A stretch of DNA of 34,974 nt. It comes from Pseudomonadota bacterium (GTDB taxonomy: Bacteria > Pseudomonadota > Gammaproteobacteria > Burkholderiales > Ferrovaceae). The notes below the pieces were generated by a model that worked only from the letters and a program-made list of their open reading frames with translations, was not told where the DNA came from and ran no database searches. Positions within the stretch are counted from its first letter, which is position 1. The number at the start of each line of letters is the position of its first letter. Below are positions 17,147 through 25,138 of this stretch, piece by piece. The position numbers and the translations under genes are program-made. The stretch spans positions 1-34,974 of the forward strand of contig JAKBAT010000003.1 in assembly GCA_021808815.1 (NCBI GenBank), given 5' to 3'.

Positions 17147-17455
17147 ATGAGCACGCTTGGCAAGTCCATGTCGGACATCAATCTGGGCATGTTGTACCTG
17201 GCTCGCGAAGTACTGCAGCAAGACTATCATCTGGGCATGGCCAACCTGGGGATCAGCCCTGAGGTGGCGCAAACCCTGCTCTCCCTCTCCGCCGAGGAAA
17301 TCAATCGTCTGGCCCGAACGCCGTTGCTGCTGGTGGGGTTGCGCTGGCGCGGCGCCGGTGTCTGGAATTGCCTGCGCCAATATGCCATGGGGACGGCGGC
17401 AGCATTGCCCCGTGCCCTGTTGCTGGGGGAGGGTGAACTCGATCATGTCCACTAA
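17147..17455 (+). CDS. flhD: FlhD-like transcriptional regulator (FlhD/SetD/AcaD family)
   Basis: FlhD forms a hetero-oligomer with FlhC that activates transcription: flagellar class II genes in enterobacteria, or conjugation genes for the SetDC and AcaDC relatives in SXT/R391 elements and IncC plasmids. This 102-residue protein shows the family core: SDINLGMLYLAREVLQQD, then LGISPEVAQTLLSLSAEEINRLA, which lines up with FlhD's LGINEEMATTLAALTLPQMVKLA region. The start is ATG 17147, preceded by AAGGAGA at 17132-17138 with 8-base spacing; the frame is open further upstream but without such a signal. The end overlaps flhC by 11 bases. No flagellar gene is in the window, and the genes downstream are conjugation-like, so a role in DNA transfer or another process is possible. 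Confidence 0.85.
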   Translation: MSTLGKSMSDINLGMLYLAREVLQQDYHLGMANLGISPEVAQTLLSLSAEEINRLARTPLLLVGLRWRGAGVWNCLRQYAMGTAAALPRALLLGEGELDHVH

Positions 17456-18002
17456 ACGGGACCTGCAAACCGAAATCCTTCAGTATCGTAATGCGGAGCG
17501 CCTGTTTCGCCTGGGCGCGCGCGTCCCCATCGTGATGGAGATGACCCGCCTCTCGAGCTGGTTTCTGCGCAAGCTGTCACTCGAAATACGTGGGGAAGCC
17601 CCCCGCAAGGGACAGATTCCCAACTCGGACCAGTGGTATCTGCGGCGTCAGAACCATTTGCAGGCTTCCCTGTTTTGTGCCATTTACGATCGCCTCAAAC
17701 AGCAAGCCCTCCAGGAGGAGGATCCCTGTGGTTTGCTGGTATCCGCTTATGGCGAACTGGCTGCCGTGATGGAGGCAGCGGGGTTGACCCTGCAGATGTC
17801 CATCGATCGCGCCTGGTGGCTGGTGAAATCGTTGCAGATCCGCAATTTGCAACGCTCGCGTTGCCGCGTTTGTGGGGGCCGCTACCTGCAAGTCTGGGGC
17901 AAGCTGGAACGCAACTTCCTGTGCGGCCATTGCCGGGCACAGGGATACGTGCTCACGGGCGGCCGGGCCCCCCGTCAGTTGAGGCAGGAAAAGGCGGGTT
18001 GA
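17445..18002 (+). CDS. flhC: FlhC-like transcriptional regulator (FlhC/SetC/AcaC family)
   Basis: This 185-residue protein is the DNA-binding partner of FlhD. The four zinc-ligand cysteines of the family are perfect: RCRVCGG gives Cys140 and Cys143, and LCGHC gives Cys160 and Cys163. Other conserved stretches are FRLGARVPIVMEMT, LRGE-like EIRGEAPRKGQIP, QNHLQASLFCAIY, and RAWWLVKSLQI. The start at ATG 17445 overlaps the flhD end, and a GGGGGAGGG run at 17425-17433 lies upstream; longer versions of the frame would run through flhD. The stop TGA overlaps the TTG where the TraI_2-like frame may begin. Its target promoters cannot be read from the window, but the overlap with the tra-like genes suggests one unit. 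Confidence 0.9.
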   Translation: MSTKRDLQTEILQYRNAERLFRLGARVPIVMEMTRLSSWFLRKLSLEIRGEAPRKGQIPNSDQWYLRRQNHLQASLFCAIYDRLKQQALQEEDPCGLLVSAYGELAAVMEAAGLTLQMSIDRAWWLVKSLQIRNLQRSRCRVCGGRYLQVWGKLERNFLCGHCRAQGYVLTGGRAPRQLRQEKAG

Positions 18003-18925
18003 ACGGGCCCGTGCAACCCCTGCTGGCATTGCAAAGCCCTTCATCGTGCCTGCTGCAGGCACGCGCTCCCCTCATGGCCTGGCGAACCCTGGCAGAACTG
18101 GATCTGGGGGAAACGGAACAGGTGTTGATGCCCACGCTCGAACGCCTGGGGGGCTGGGTGCTCAACCTGCCGGGCAGGGCGGTGACGGATGTCACGGTAT
18201 TCCGCATGGCCCTCGAGGCAGGGATCGCCGTGCTGCAGGGTGGCGCCCTGCGCTCCGATCCGCCCTTGCGCGTGGCCGTTGCACTGGAAGCCGCACTGCA
18301 GGTCGTGGCGTGGCAATTGCATCCGATGCAGGTTTCCGGGGAAGGGGCTGCGATACCCTGGGGGATGTATTCATGCAGCCTGTGGGGCTGGTCGCAAGCC
18401 CATGGTGTGGATCATGTGCACTGGGCATGTCGGCCTGGGGCACCCCCTGTTCCCCTGACCGTGGCCCTGTTGGCCGGGCGTATCCTGTCTGGGGCAACGC
18501 TGGCCTGGCTGGAACAGCACTGCGCGGAAGGAGTGCAGGCCTTATGGCAAGGTGCCGGCCACGCGGGCCCGGCGGAGGACACCGGAATGTTTGCGCTCCA
18601 GGTGCAGAAGGCAGCCCGGGCGCTGGCCCAGCGGGGGCTCTGGCACCCGCAGCGGCCGCCTGGAAAGGTATGGTGCACCGGCCGGCATTATTGCCTGCTC
18701 TGGCCTCTGGCCGGCCAGGACCTGCTAAAAGAGATGCATGGCGTAACCGCGGTACCACCGGCAGCATCCCTGCCCTGGCTGGAAACCTTGCAACGGGCGG
18801 GTTGTGTGCTGGGATCCGGTGCCGGGGCGGTTGAAATGCAGATGCATCCATTGTTGGGGCGTCCTGTCCAGTCCGTGCTTGCCGGCGGGTTGCTGGAAGA
18901 GGCACTGCACACGCTATGGCCGTGA
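17999..18925 (+). CDS. TraI_2-like protein, short and without recognisable catalytic residues
   Basis: I match this 308-residue protein to the TraI_2/MobH type of conjugation protein by pattern, not by a strong motif. The N-terminal half has the layout of that domain: TEQVLMPTLERLGGWVLNLP, then a helix VFRMALEAGIAVLQGG where relaxases have RHGLEVALRALQ, then PLTVALLAGRILSGATLAWLEQ. The C-terminal part (about 200-308) may correspond to the TraI_2 C-terminal domain. The histidines and HD pair expected in the active site are not seen, and SXT TraI is more than twice as long. The start is uncertain: TTG 17999 overlaps the flhC stop, GTG 18011 and ATG 18074 are alternatives. The end overlaps the TraD-like start by 10 bases. 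It may be an adaptor that survived after loss of nicking activity. Confidence 0.6.
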   Translation: MNGPVQPLLALQSPSSCLLQARAPLMAWRTLAELDLGETEQVLMPTLERLGGWVLNLPGRAVTDVTVFRMALEAGIAVLQGGALRSDPPLRVAVALEAALQVVAWQLHPMQVSGEGAAIPWGMYSCSLWGWSQAHGVDHVHWACRPGAPPVPLTVALLAGRILSGATLAWLEQHCAEGVQALWQGAGHAGPAEDTGMFALQVQKAARALAQRGLWHPQRPPGKVWCTGRHYCLLWPLAGQDLLKEMHGVTAVPPAASLPWLETLQRAGCVLGSGAGAVEMQMHPLLGRPVQSVLAGGLLEEALHTLWP

Positions 18926-20544
18926 GGGAACTGACATGGGTGCCCTGGGTTGTTGCCCTGGCATTGGGGGAAATGGCAGGTTACGGGAGCGGTCTCGGGG
19001 GCAGGGCGGCCAGTGCCTGTACATTGCTGTGGGCAGTTCTGATTTTTCTGAGGTATATCCCTGCCCATCTGCAGCGTTGGCAGAGGGTACGGCAGTCCCG
19101 TCTGCGGTGGGTTGGGGAGGCTGCACTGGCCCGGTGGCGGCGGCACCATCCTGGACAGCGCCTTCTGGGTTACGGGTCGGTCTGGGGGACACGGGAGGCC
19201 CAACGCCTGCATCGATGGCAGGCGGGATCAACGCCTTTTGCGGGAATGTCCCCTGCCGTGCTGGCGGGACCCTCCCGTCCATTGGGGATCGAAGCCCGGG
19301 CGGGCGGCGGGCACATGCTGGTGATGGGCGCGCCCGGCACAGGAAAAACCCAGTTGTTCAAGTTGCTGGCCCTGCAGGCCATTGATGCCGGGGATGCCGT
19401 GGTCCTGCTCGACCCCAAAGGCGGGCGGGCCCTGCGCGAGAGCCTGGCTGCAGCGGCGGCCCGCGTCGGGCGTCCCTATTATCAGTTGCTGCCTGCCGAA
19501 CCGACCTTGAGCGATCGCCTGGACCTGCTCGCCAATGGCCGTGACCCTGCCGAGTTGGCAAGCCGCCTGAGCCGATTGATTCCCGCAGGTGAAAGCGACA
19601 ATGTTTTTGGGCAGTTTGCCTGGATGACCCTGCACCGTCTCGTGGGCGCTTTGCAGGCATTGGGAGAGCCGGTGACCTTGCAGTGCCTGAATGCCCACGT
19701 GGCGGATCAGGGCCAGGCATTGTGGCATCGTTTCCAGGTCCACCCGCTGCCACTGGACGGCGCCGTGCAAACGGGGCTGTCAGCGCTGGTGCAGCACGAT
19801 CCGGCACACTACCGCAAAATGGTGTTGGCGCTGACCCCAATCCTGGAAATGCTTGCGGGTGGGGCGCTGGGTGCCCTGTTGTCTCCCTCTGAGCAGGACC
19901 GGGCGACCGCCCCCGTCCGGGTCAATCTGGCCCAGATCGTGCGGCAGGGGGGTGTCCTCTATGCGGGCCTGGGTGCCTTGACCGATGTTGCCACATCCCA
20001 GGCGCTGGGAGCGCTCCTGCTGGCAGATCTCGCTGCGGTGGCCGGAGATCGTTATCGTGACGATGCGGCGGGCCCCCTTGTGCGGCTACTGGTGGACGAG
20101 GCTGCCGAAATTACCAATCCGGCGTTCATTCAGATGCTCAACAAGGGGCGTGAGTGCGGCGTGCAAGTGACATTTGCAGTCCAGACCCTGGCGGATCTGG
20201 AAGTGGCGATGGGAAGCGAAGGCGCTGCCCGGATGATGCTGGGCAATGCCGGCCATTGGATCGCATTCCGCACCCTGGATGCCGGCTCGCGCCTGGCCTG
20301 GTCCGAACGGGCTGGCCGGGTGTGGGCAAGGCTGGCGGGAAGCTCGCAACAGGCCCAGCAGGGGCAGGGGCCTGCAGGACGCCATCGCGGGCGCAGCGCA
20401 GGCCGCAGTGAGCAATTGCGCGAAGTGCCCCTGGTGCCGGAAGTGCTGTTGTCGCAGTTGCCCGACTTGCATTTCATGGGGCTACTGGAGGGACGATGCG
20501 TGGTGGGGGCGATTCCCCTGGTTCGCCGGGGGCCGGATGATTGA
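18916..20544 (+). CDS. TraD/VirD4-like type IV coupling ATPase
   Basis: The protein has 542 residues. Two hydrophobic segments (about 8-28 and 32-48) anchor it in the inner membrane. The ATPase domain has Walker A GAPGTGKT (138-145), the substrate-linked VLLDPKGGRALRE stretch, and Walker B LLVDEAAEI with Asp394 and Glu395. The region MLNKGRECGVQVTFAVQTLADLE is typical of the TraD/TraG family, where the motor pairs with a type IV secretion channel. The length is near that of SXT/TOL-type TraD. ATG 18916 overlaps the preceding gene, and the end overlaps the next gene by 8 bases. No secretion channel genes (TraB, TraC, TraG and so on) are in the window, so the motor either works with distant genes, is a remnant, or has been reused. 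Confidence 0.82.
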   Translation: MAVRELTWVPWVVALALGEMAGYGSGLGGRAASACTLLWAVLIFLRYIPAHLQRWQRVRQSRLRWVGEAALARWRRHHPGQRLLGYGSVWGTREAQRLHRWQAGSTPFAGMSPAVLAGPSRPLGIEARAGGGHMLVMGAPGTGKTQLFKLLALQAIDAGDAVVLLDPKGGRALRESLAAAAARVGRPYYQLLPAEPTLSDRLDLLANGRDPAELASRLSRLIPAGESDNVFGQFAWMTLHRLVGALQALGEPVTLQCLNAHVADQGQALWHRFQVHPLPLDGAVQTGLSALVQHDPAHYRKMVLALTPILEMLAGGALGALLSPSEQDRATAPVRVNLAQIVRQGGVLYAGLGALTDVATSQALGALLLADLAAVAGDRYRDDAAGPLVRLLVDEAAEITNPAFIQMLNKGRECGVQVTFAVQTLADLEVAMGSEGAARMMLGNAGHWIAFRTLDAGSRLAWSERAGRVWARLAGSSQQAQQGQGPAGRHRGRSAGRSEQLREVPLVPEVLLSQLPDLHFMGLLEGRCVVGAIPLVRRGPDD

Positions 20545-20920
20545 GTGGGGGCTGGTACGGGAAGCGTGGCGTGACCAGCAGGCCTGGCACGGCACCCTGG
20601 TCCTGCAGGCCTGGCAATGGGCCATTTCTGGCCGGGCACATGCCGCCTGGTGGCCGCAATGGATCTATCGTGTGGCTGTGCTGGCAGGATGGTTCGCGGC
20701 GGGTGCGCCCCCAGGGATCCTGCTGGCCTGGCACTGCTGGCGCGATGGCCGGGACCGGGACCCGCTGGCGCTGCTCGAACGACGTGGACGCGGATTGGCC
20801 TGGGCGGCGGTGGGGGCCATCGGGACCGTGGCTTACCTGTCCTGGCCGGCACCCATCCTGCCGTGGGTTGCCCCCATGTGGGCAGGGCTCCTGTTACTGG
20901 GACTGGCGTGGGTACCCTGA
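20537..20920 (+). CDS. Small membrane protein in the tra-like group
   Basis: This 127-residue protein begins at ATG 20537 inside the end of the coupling-ATPase gene. It has three likely membrane helices (about 43-66, 84-103 and 110-127) and many tryptophans. A polar loop with DGRDRDPLALLERRG lies between the first two helices. I do not recognise a family. In SXT/R391 elements a small integral membrane protein gene also follows traI and traD, so the position is suggestive. It ends at TGA 20918-20920, 10 bp from the end of the convergent small ORF. Confidence 0.7.
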   Translation: MIEWGLVREAWRDQQAWHGTLVLQAWQWAISGRAHAAWWPQWIYRVAVLAGWFAAGAPPGILLAWHCWRDGRDRDPLALLERRGRGLAWAAVGAIGTVAYLSWPAPILPWVAPMWAGLLLLGLAWVP

Positions 20921-20930
20921 GGCAGCCCGG

Positions 20931-21092
20931 TCATTTCCCGCCGCGACAGAAATCATCGATGTCCGCATCTTCCACCACGTGGAAGGCATCGAGGGAGTCG
21001 TCGTCCATGGTGTCGCGTCGCAGTGCGTTGAGCGGTAGAATGGCGGATTCGAATTCATTGAAAAGTGCTTCATCGGTGTTTTCAGGGCGCAT
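20931..21092 (-). CDS. Small acidic protein of 53 residues
   Basis: The frame runs from ATG 21092 to TGA 20931 on the minus strand. A strong Shine-Dalgarno sequence GGAGG (complement of 21098-21102) sits 5 bases before the ATG. The protein is acidic, with MRPENTDEALFNEFE at its start, a central TMDDDSLDAF and the ending DIDDFCRGGK; it has one cysteine and no membrane helix. The codon use looks like that of neighbouring genes. I do not recognise a family. It converges with the tra-like membrane protein gene and is divergent from the HDOD-GGDEF gene, whose start is 182 bp away. Being an intact frame with a good ribosome site, it is more likely real than chance. Confidence 0.6.
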   Translation of the reverse strand: MRPENTDEALFNEFESAILPLNALRRDTMDDDSLDAFHVVEDADIDDFCRGGK

Positions 21093-21274
21093 CACGGCCT
21101 CCAGGTTTTACTCGTCTTTTTTCACAATATCGTTCACCTTGCAGTAGACCTGAACGGTATGACAGGGGTGTGACAGCCAGTGGTGTGGGCTGAAGGCGGT
21201 GGCGCATCTGCTGGTGCAAATTGCAGGCGGCCGGGGGATAATGGGCTACGATAAAAAAGTCAAATGGATGCGCC

Positions 21275-23140
21275 ATGATCAGGGATGATGCCAACGGGCA
21301 GGCAGCATTGGAGGGCTCTGCCGAAGAGTCCATTTTGCTTCAGATTCAGGCGTTGGGACAATTGCCTTCTCCATCCCGTACGGCACTGCGCCTGTTCTCC
21401 CTCCTGCAGTCCAGCGAATCCGGCCTGAAGGACATTGCGGCCGTCGTCAAATCCGATCCGGCCCTGACCGTGCGCCTGCTGCGTCTTGCCAACCGTCCCG
21501 GCAATGGTGCCGTACGTCCGGCGGTGGCAGTGGAGGATGCCCTGGTGCGGCTGGGCATCAATGCTGCGATACATCTTGCCGCCGGCTTGTCCGTGCTGGA
21601 CCAGGCTTTGTCAGAACAGGACGGCGAAGTGGCGGCCTATCTGGCGCTATGCCGGCGTTCCCTCGCGGCAGCCGTGACAGCCGAATGGCTGTGCTCCCAG
21701 CCCGGCATGCCGGCGGGTTCCGCCGAAATGTTCACCTGTGCCCTCCTGGCACGTATCGGGCAGTTGGCATTGCTGCGTTTCTACCCCGATGCCTACAGCG
21801 GTTTCATGGAAAACACCGTGCAGGCAGAGGAACTGCTGCATCTGGAGCGGCAGCATTTCGGGGTGGACCATGTGGCGATCAACACGGCATTGCTGCAGGA
21901 CTGGGGGTTCCCCTCCGTTCTGGTGGATGTGATCCGGCTGGCGGAAACCCGCCTGGACGATCATGTCACCCATGAGCGCAAAAGCATCATGGCGCAGATT
22001 TTGCGCTCTGCCTGGGACATCGCACCCGATCTGATGGTGGAATCCGATAATGAACTGCTGGCCCTGGCCCTGCGCAACATTCTGGCCACCCTGGGCGTCA
22101 GCCATACGCAGGAAGGCTTGTTGCAGGCGGCCGGGCAGTTGCGTCATGGCTGGCATGAGTGGATCGAGGACCGCCCTGTGGGCAGTGATAGCCTGGCACC
22201 GGATGTGCACATGACGGGCAACCATGGGGAACAGGTGCGTATCGCACTGTGTGTGCAGTTGCCTGGCTGGCGGCAGTCTTGGCAGGAGGCTTTGGAGAAG
22301 GCGGGGTACCCCGTCTTGCTGGCAGAGTCTCTTGAGGCGGCCGGGCGACACCTGACCGCGGGGCATGCTGCCATCCTGGTGGTGCAGCTGGAGGCGGCGG
22401 CTCTGGAAGCACAGCAGGGACTGCTGGGGGTATTGACGGCACCACCAGGCCAGGCCGTGATCCTGGTGGGGGACGTGACAGAACCGGCGTCCCGCGTCGC
22501 CCTGCTGACCTGTGGCGTGGAAGCCGTAGTGCCCCCGCAGGTGAGCCCGGAATGGCTGGTTGCCCAGGTACACCATGCGGCACAACGCATCCGGCTCCAC
22601 CGTACCCTGGAACAGGAACGTGCCTCCCATCGCCGCAGCCTGTCGCAACTGGCCGTGACCACCCGCAAGTTGCATCGCCAGACCCTGACCGACCCCCTCA
22701 CCGGGCTTGCCAACCGCCGCATGGCCGACGCGTTTCTCAAACGTCACTGGGCCCAGGCCGAGCGGCGACAAACACCGCTGGGCTGCATGCTCATCGATCT
22801 CGATAATTTCAAGCAGATCAACGATGCTTTCGGACACGATGCGGGGGACCGCGTGTTGCAGGAATTGGCCACGATCCTGAAGCGCCAGGTGCGGCAGGAG
22901 GATCTTGCCGTGCGCATGGGAGGCGACGAGTTTCTCATGATCTGCCCCTTGGCGCGTGAATCGGACCTGGAAGTCCTGCGTCGCCGCCTTCTGGTGGCGG
23001 CAGCCAAAGTGAATCTGGAAACCGGCCCCCTCCTGTTCTCCACCGGGTTGGCCGAACGTGACCCGCACGTGATGAAAACACCGGAAGATTTGCTTCGGGC
23101 CGCTGATCAGAAACTCATGCGCATCAAGCGGGGGCGTTAA
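21275..23140 (+). CDS. HDOD / degenerate receiver / GGDEF signalling protein
   Basis: The 621-residue protein has three parts. An N-terminal HDOD domain (about 20-290) contains LPSPSRTALRLFSLLQ and SDPALTVRLLRLAN. A receiver-like segment follows (about 315-440), in which the usual phospho-accepting aspartate is missing (ILVVQLEA). After a coiled linker (ERASHRRSLSQLAVTTRKLHRQ) comes a diguanylate cyclase domain (about 455-621). The cyclase keeps the active-site GGDEF (549-553) and the inhibitory I-site RQED (540-543) at the right five-residue distance, so it likely makes cyclic di-GMP and is product-inhibited. The start at ATG 21275 has only a weak ribosome site. The gene is followed by the cbb leader, but nothing shows that it controls it. 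Confidence 0.88.
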   Translation: MIRDDANGQAALEGSAEESILLQIQALGQLPSPSRTALRLFSLLQSSESGLKDIAAVVKSDPALTVRLLRLANRPGNGAVRPAVAVEDALVRLGINAAIHLAAGLSVLDQALSEQDGEVAAYLALCRRSLAAAVTAEWLCSQPGMPAGSAEMFTCALLARIGQLALLRFYPDAYSGFMENTVQAEELLHLERQHFGVDHVAINTALLQDWGFPSVLVDVIRLAETRLDDHVTHERKSIMAQILRSAWDIAPDLMVESDNELLALALRNILATLGVSHTQEGLLQAAGQLRHGWHEWIEDRPVGSDSLAPDVHMTGNHGEQVRIALCVQLPGWRQSWQEALEKAGYPVLLAESLEAAGRHLTAGHAAILVVQLEAAALEAQQGLLGVLTAPPGQAVILVGDVTEPASRVALLTCGVEAVVPPQVSPEWLVAQVHHAAQRIRLHRTLEQERASHRRSLSQLAVTTRKLHRQTLTDPLTGLANRRMADAFLKRHWAQAERRQTPLGCMLIDLDNFKQINDAFGHDAGDRVLQELATILKRQVRQEDLAVRMGGDEFLMICPLARESDLEVLRRRLLVAAAKVNLETGPLLFSTGLAERDPHVMKTPEDLLRAADQKLMRIKRGR

Positions 23141-23261
23141 GCCCATTAAATATAAGCATCACTGATGAAAGCAATCAAAATAATTTAATTTACTTATGCT
23201 TTGTTTTCTTCGATGATGCGCTTCATCACGACAGAATGATGGAACCCCACGGAGGAATACC
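23141..23261 (+). promoter_or_regulatory. AT-rich control region and leader of cbbL
   Basis: This 121-bp stretch stands out as AT-rich in a GC-rich window, especially 23146-23215. It contains a TGAT-N7-ATCA dyad at 23163-23177 and the outer inverted pair AAGCAT (23154-23159) and ATGCTT (23196-23201), either of which could serve a LysR-type regulator such as CbbR. The best promoter guess is TTTACT (23189-23194) with GATGAT (23212-23217) at 17-bp spacing, each matching four of six bases. The ribosome site GGAGG is at 23251-23255, 6 bases before ATG. No cbbR gene is in the window. Confidence 0.4.
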
Positions 23262-24683
23262 ATGGCAGTGAAAACCTACAACGCCGGCGTGAAGGAATAC
23301 CGGCATACCTACTGGACTCCCGAATACACCCCTAAAGATACCGACATCCTGGCGTGCTTCAAGATCACTCCCCAGGCCGGCGTGGATCGCGAGGAAGCTG
23401 CTGCTGCAGTGGCGGCCGAATCTTCCACCGGTACGTGGACCACAGTCTGGACGGACCTCCTGACCGACCTGGACTACTACAAGGGTCGCTCCTATCGCAT
23501 TGAGGACGTGCCGGGCGATGACACCTGTTTCTACGCGTTTGTGGCGTACCCGATTGACCTCTTCGAGGAAGGTTCGGTGGTCAACGTCATGACTTCGCTC
23601 GTGGGCAACGTGTTCGGCTTCAAGGCCATCCGGGCACTGCGCCTGGAGGATGTGCGCTTCCCGCTCGCCTATGTCATGACTTGCGGCGGCCCGCCCCAGG
23701 GTATTGAGGTGGAGCGCGACAAGCTCAACAAGTATGGTCGCCCGCTCCTGGGCTGCACCATCAAACCCAAGCTTGGCCTGTCCGCCAAGAACTACGGCCG
23801 TGCCGTGTACGAGTGCCTGCGTGGCGGCCTTGATTTCACCAAGGACGACGAAAACGTCAACAGCCAGCCTTTCATGCGCTGGCGCACTCGCTTCGAGTTT
23901 GTGCAGGAAGCCACCCTGAAGGCGGAACGGGAAACCGGTGAGCGCAAGGGTCACTATCTCAACGTGACGGCGCCCACACCGGAAGAAATGTACAAGCGTG
24001 CCGAGTTTGCAAAGGAAATCGGTGCTCCCATTATCATGCACGACTACCTGACGGGCGGTCTCACAGCCAATACCGGGCTTGCCAACTGGTGTCGTGACAA
24101 TGGCATGCTGCTGCACATCCATCGCGCCATGCACGCCGTGCTTGACCGCAACCCCCATCACGGCATTCATTTCCGCGTGCTGACCAAGATTCTGCGCCTG
24201 TCCGGCGGTGATCACCTGCATTCCGGTACCGTGGTGGGCAAGCTGGAAGGATCGCGTGAAGCGACCCTGGGCTGGATCGACCTGATGCGTGACAGCTACA
24301 TCAAGGAAGACCGCAACCGCGGCATTTTCTTCGACCAGGACTGGGGCTCCATGCCGGGCATCCTCCCGGTGGCCTCCGGCGGAATTCACGTGTGGCACAT
24401 GCCGGCGCTGGTGACGATTTTCGGTGACAACTCGGTGCTGCAGTTTGGTGGCGGTACCCTGGGTCACCCCTGGGGCAATGCGGCGGGTGCCGCAGCCAAC
24501 CGGGTGGCGTTGGAAGCCTGCGTGGCCGCGCGCAACCAGGGTGTGGCTGTGGAGAAGGAAGGCAAGGCGATCCTTACCCAGGCAGCCCAGCACAGTCCTG
24601 AACTCAAAATTGCGATGGAAACCTGGAAGGAAATCAAATTCGAGTTCGATACCGTGGACAAGCTGGACGTGGCCCACAAGTAA
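23262..24683 (+). CDS. cbbL: RuBisCO large subunit, form IA
   Basis: The protein of 473 residues carboxylates ribulose bisphosphate in the Calvin cycle. All catalytic residues are visible: Lys168 in CTIKPKLGL, the carbamylated Lys194 with Asp196 and Glu197 in [13 protein letters not shown], His287 in HIHRAMH, and loop 6 Lys327 in GTVVGKLEG. The overall sequence is of form I, proteobacterial IA type, judged from stretches such as [20 protein letters not shown]. The absence of carboxysome shell genes and the presence of cbbQ and cbbO mark it as the non-carboxysomal IAq class. cbbS follows after 27 bp. Confidence 0.98.
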   Translation: MAVKTYNAGVKEYRHTYWTPEYTPKDTDILACFKITPQAGVDREEAAAAVAAESSTGTWTTVWTDLLTDLDYYKGRSYRIEDVPGDDTCFYAFVAYPIDLFEEGSVVNVMTSLVGNVFGFKAIRALRLEDVRFPLAYVMTCGGPPQGIEVERDKLNKYGRPLLGCTIKPKLGLSAKNYGRAVYECLRGGLDFTKDDENVNSQPFMRWRTRFEFVQEATLKAERETGERKGHYLNVTAPTPEEMYKRAEFAKEIGAPIIMHDYLTGGLTANTGLANWCRDNGMLLHIHRAMHAVLDRNPHHGIHFRVLTKILRLSGGDHLHSGTVVGKLEGSREATLGWIDLMRDSYIKEDRNRGIFFDQDWGSMPGILPVASGGIHVWHMPALVTIFGDNSVLQFGGGTLGHPWGNAAGAAANRVALEACVAARNQGVAVEKEGKAILTQAAQHSPELKIAMETWKEIKFEFDTVDKLDVAHK

Positions 24684-24710
24684 GCAACCCCGCACATCAA
24701 GGAGCATGTC

Positions 24711-25067
24711 ATGAGCGAAGTCATGGATTACAAGTCCCGCCTGAGCGATCCCGCCAGCCGGAAATTTGAAACTTTTTCCTACCTGCCGGCCATGTCGGCG
24801 GAAGAAATCCGCAAGCAGGTGGAATACCTGGTGAAGAAAGGCTGGAACCCCGCCATCGAGCATATCGAACCGCAGTACCTGATGGATTCCTACTGGTACA
24901 TGTGGAAGTTACCCATGTTTGGCGAAACCGACGTGGATCGTGTTCTGGCCGAAGCCGAAGCCTGTCACAAGGCCAATCCCGACAACCACGTGCGCCTGAT
25001 CGGCTATGACAATTTCAGTCAGTCGCAGGGGACTTCCATGGTGATTTTCCGCGGCAAAACTGTTTAA
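24711..25067 (+). CDS. cbbS: RuBisCO small subunit, form IA
   Basis: The small subunit has 118 residues and caps the octamer of large subunits. It contains the family's [10 protein letters not shown] start of the fold, [15 protein letters not shown], and [16 protein letters not shown]. The N-terminal lead [14 protein letters not shown] is typical of small subunits from cbbQO-linked operons; this last point is from memory of the family. AAGGAG at 24699-24704 lies 6 bases before ATG 24711. A strong terminator begins 24 bp after the stop, separating the enzyme genes from the activase genes. Confidence 0.97.
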   Translation: MSEVMDYKSRLSDPASRKFETFSYLPAMSAEEIRKQVEYLVKKGWNPAIEHIEPQYLMDSYWYMWKLPMFGETDVDRVLAEAEACHKANPDNHVRLIGYDNFSQSQGTSMVIFRGKTV

Positions 25068-25091
25068 ACGGCATGGTTTTGCCTTTTTAGA

Positions 25092-25122
25092 CCCCCGTCG
25101 CCGTATGGCACGGGGGTTTTTT
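25092..25122 (+). terminator. Rho-independent terminator between cbbS and cbbQ
   Basis: The arms CCCCCGT (25092-25098) and ACGGGGG (25110-25116) pair perfectly, with an inner GCC-GTAT-GGC extension (25100-25109), followed by TTTTTT (25117-25122). This should end most transcripts after cbbLS and allow lower, read-through expression of cbbQO. The ribosome site of cbbQ begins about 6 bases later. Confidence 0.88.
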
Positions 25123-25138
25123 GTTGGCGAGGTAGATG

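Noticed and set aside
17157-17444. Upstream extension of the flhC frame
   Set aside because: It runs through flhD in another frame; the ATG at 17445 gives a family-length protein that starts like FlhC.
23226-24863. Long minus-strand frame opposite cbbL
   Set aside because: cbbL is certain from its catalytic residues; the antisense frame shows no family motif and spans into cbbS.
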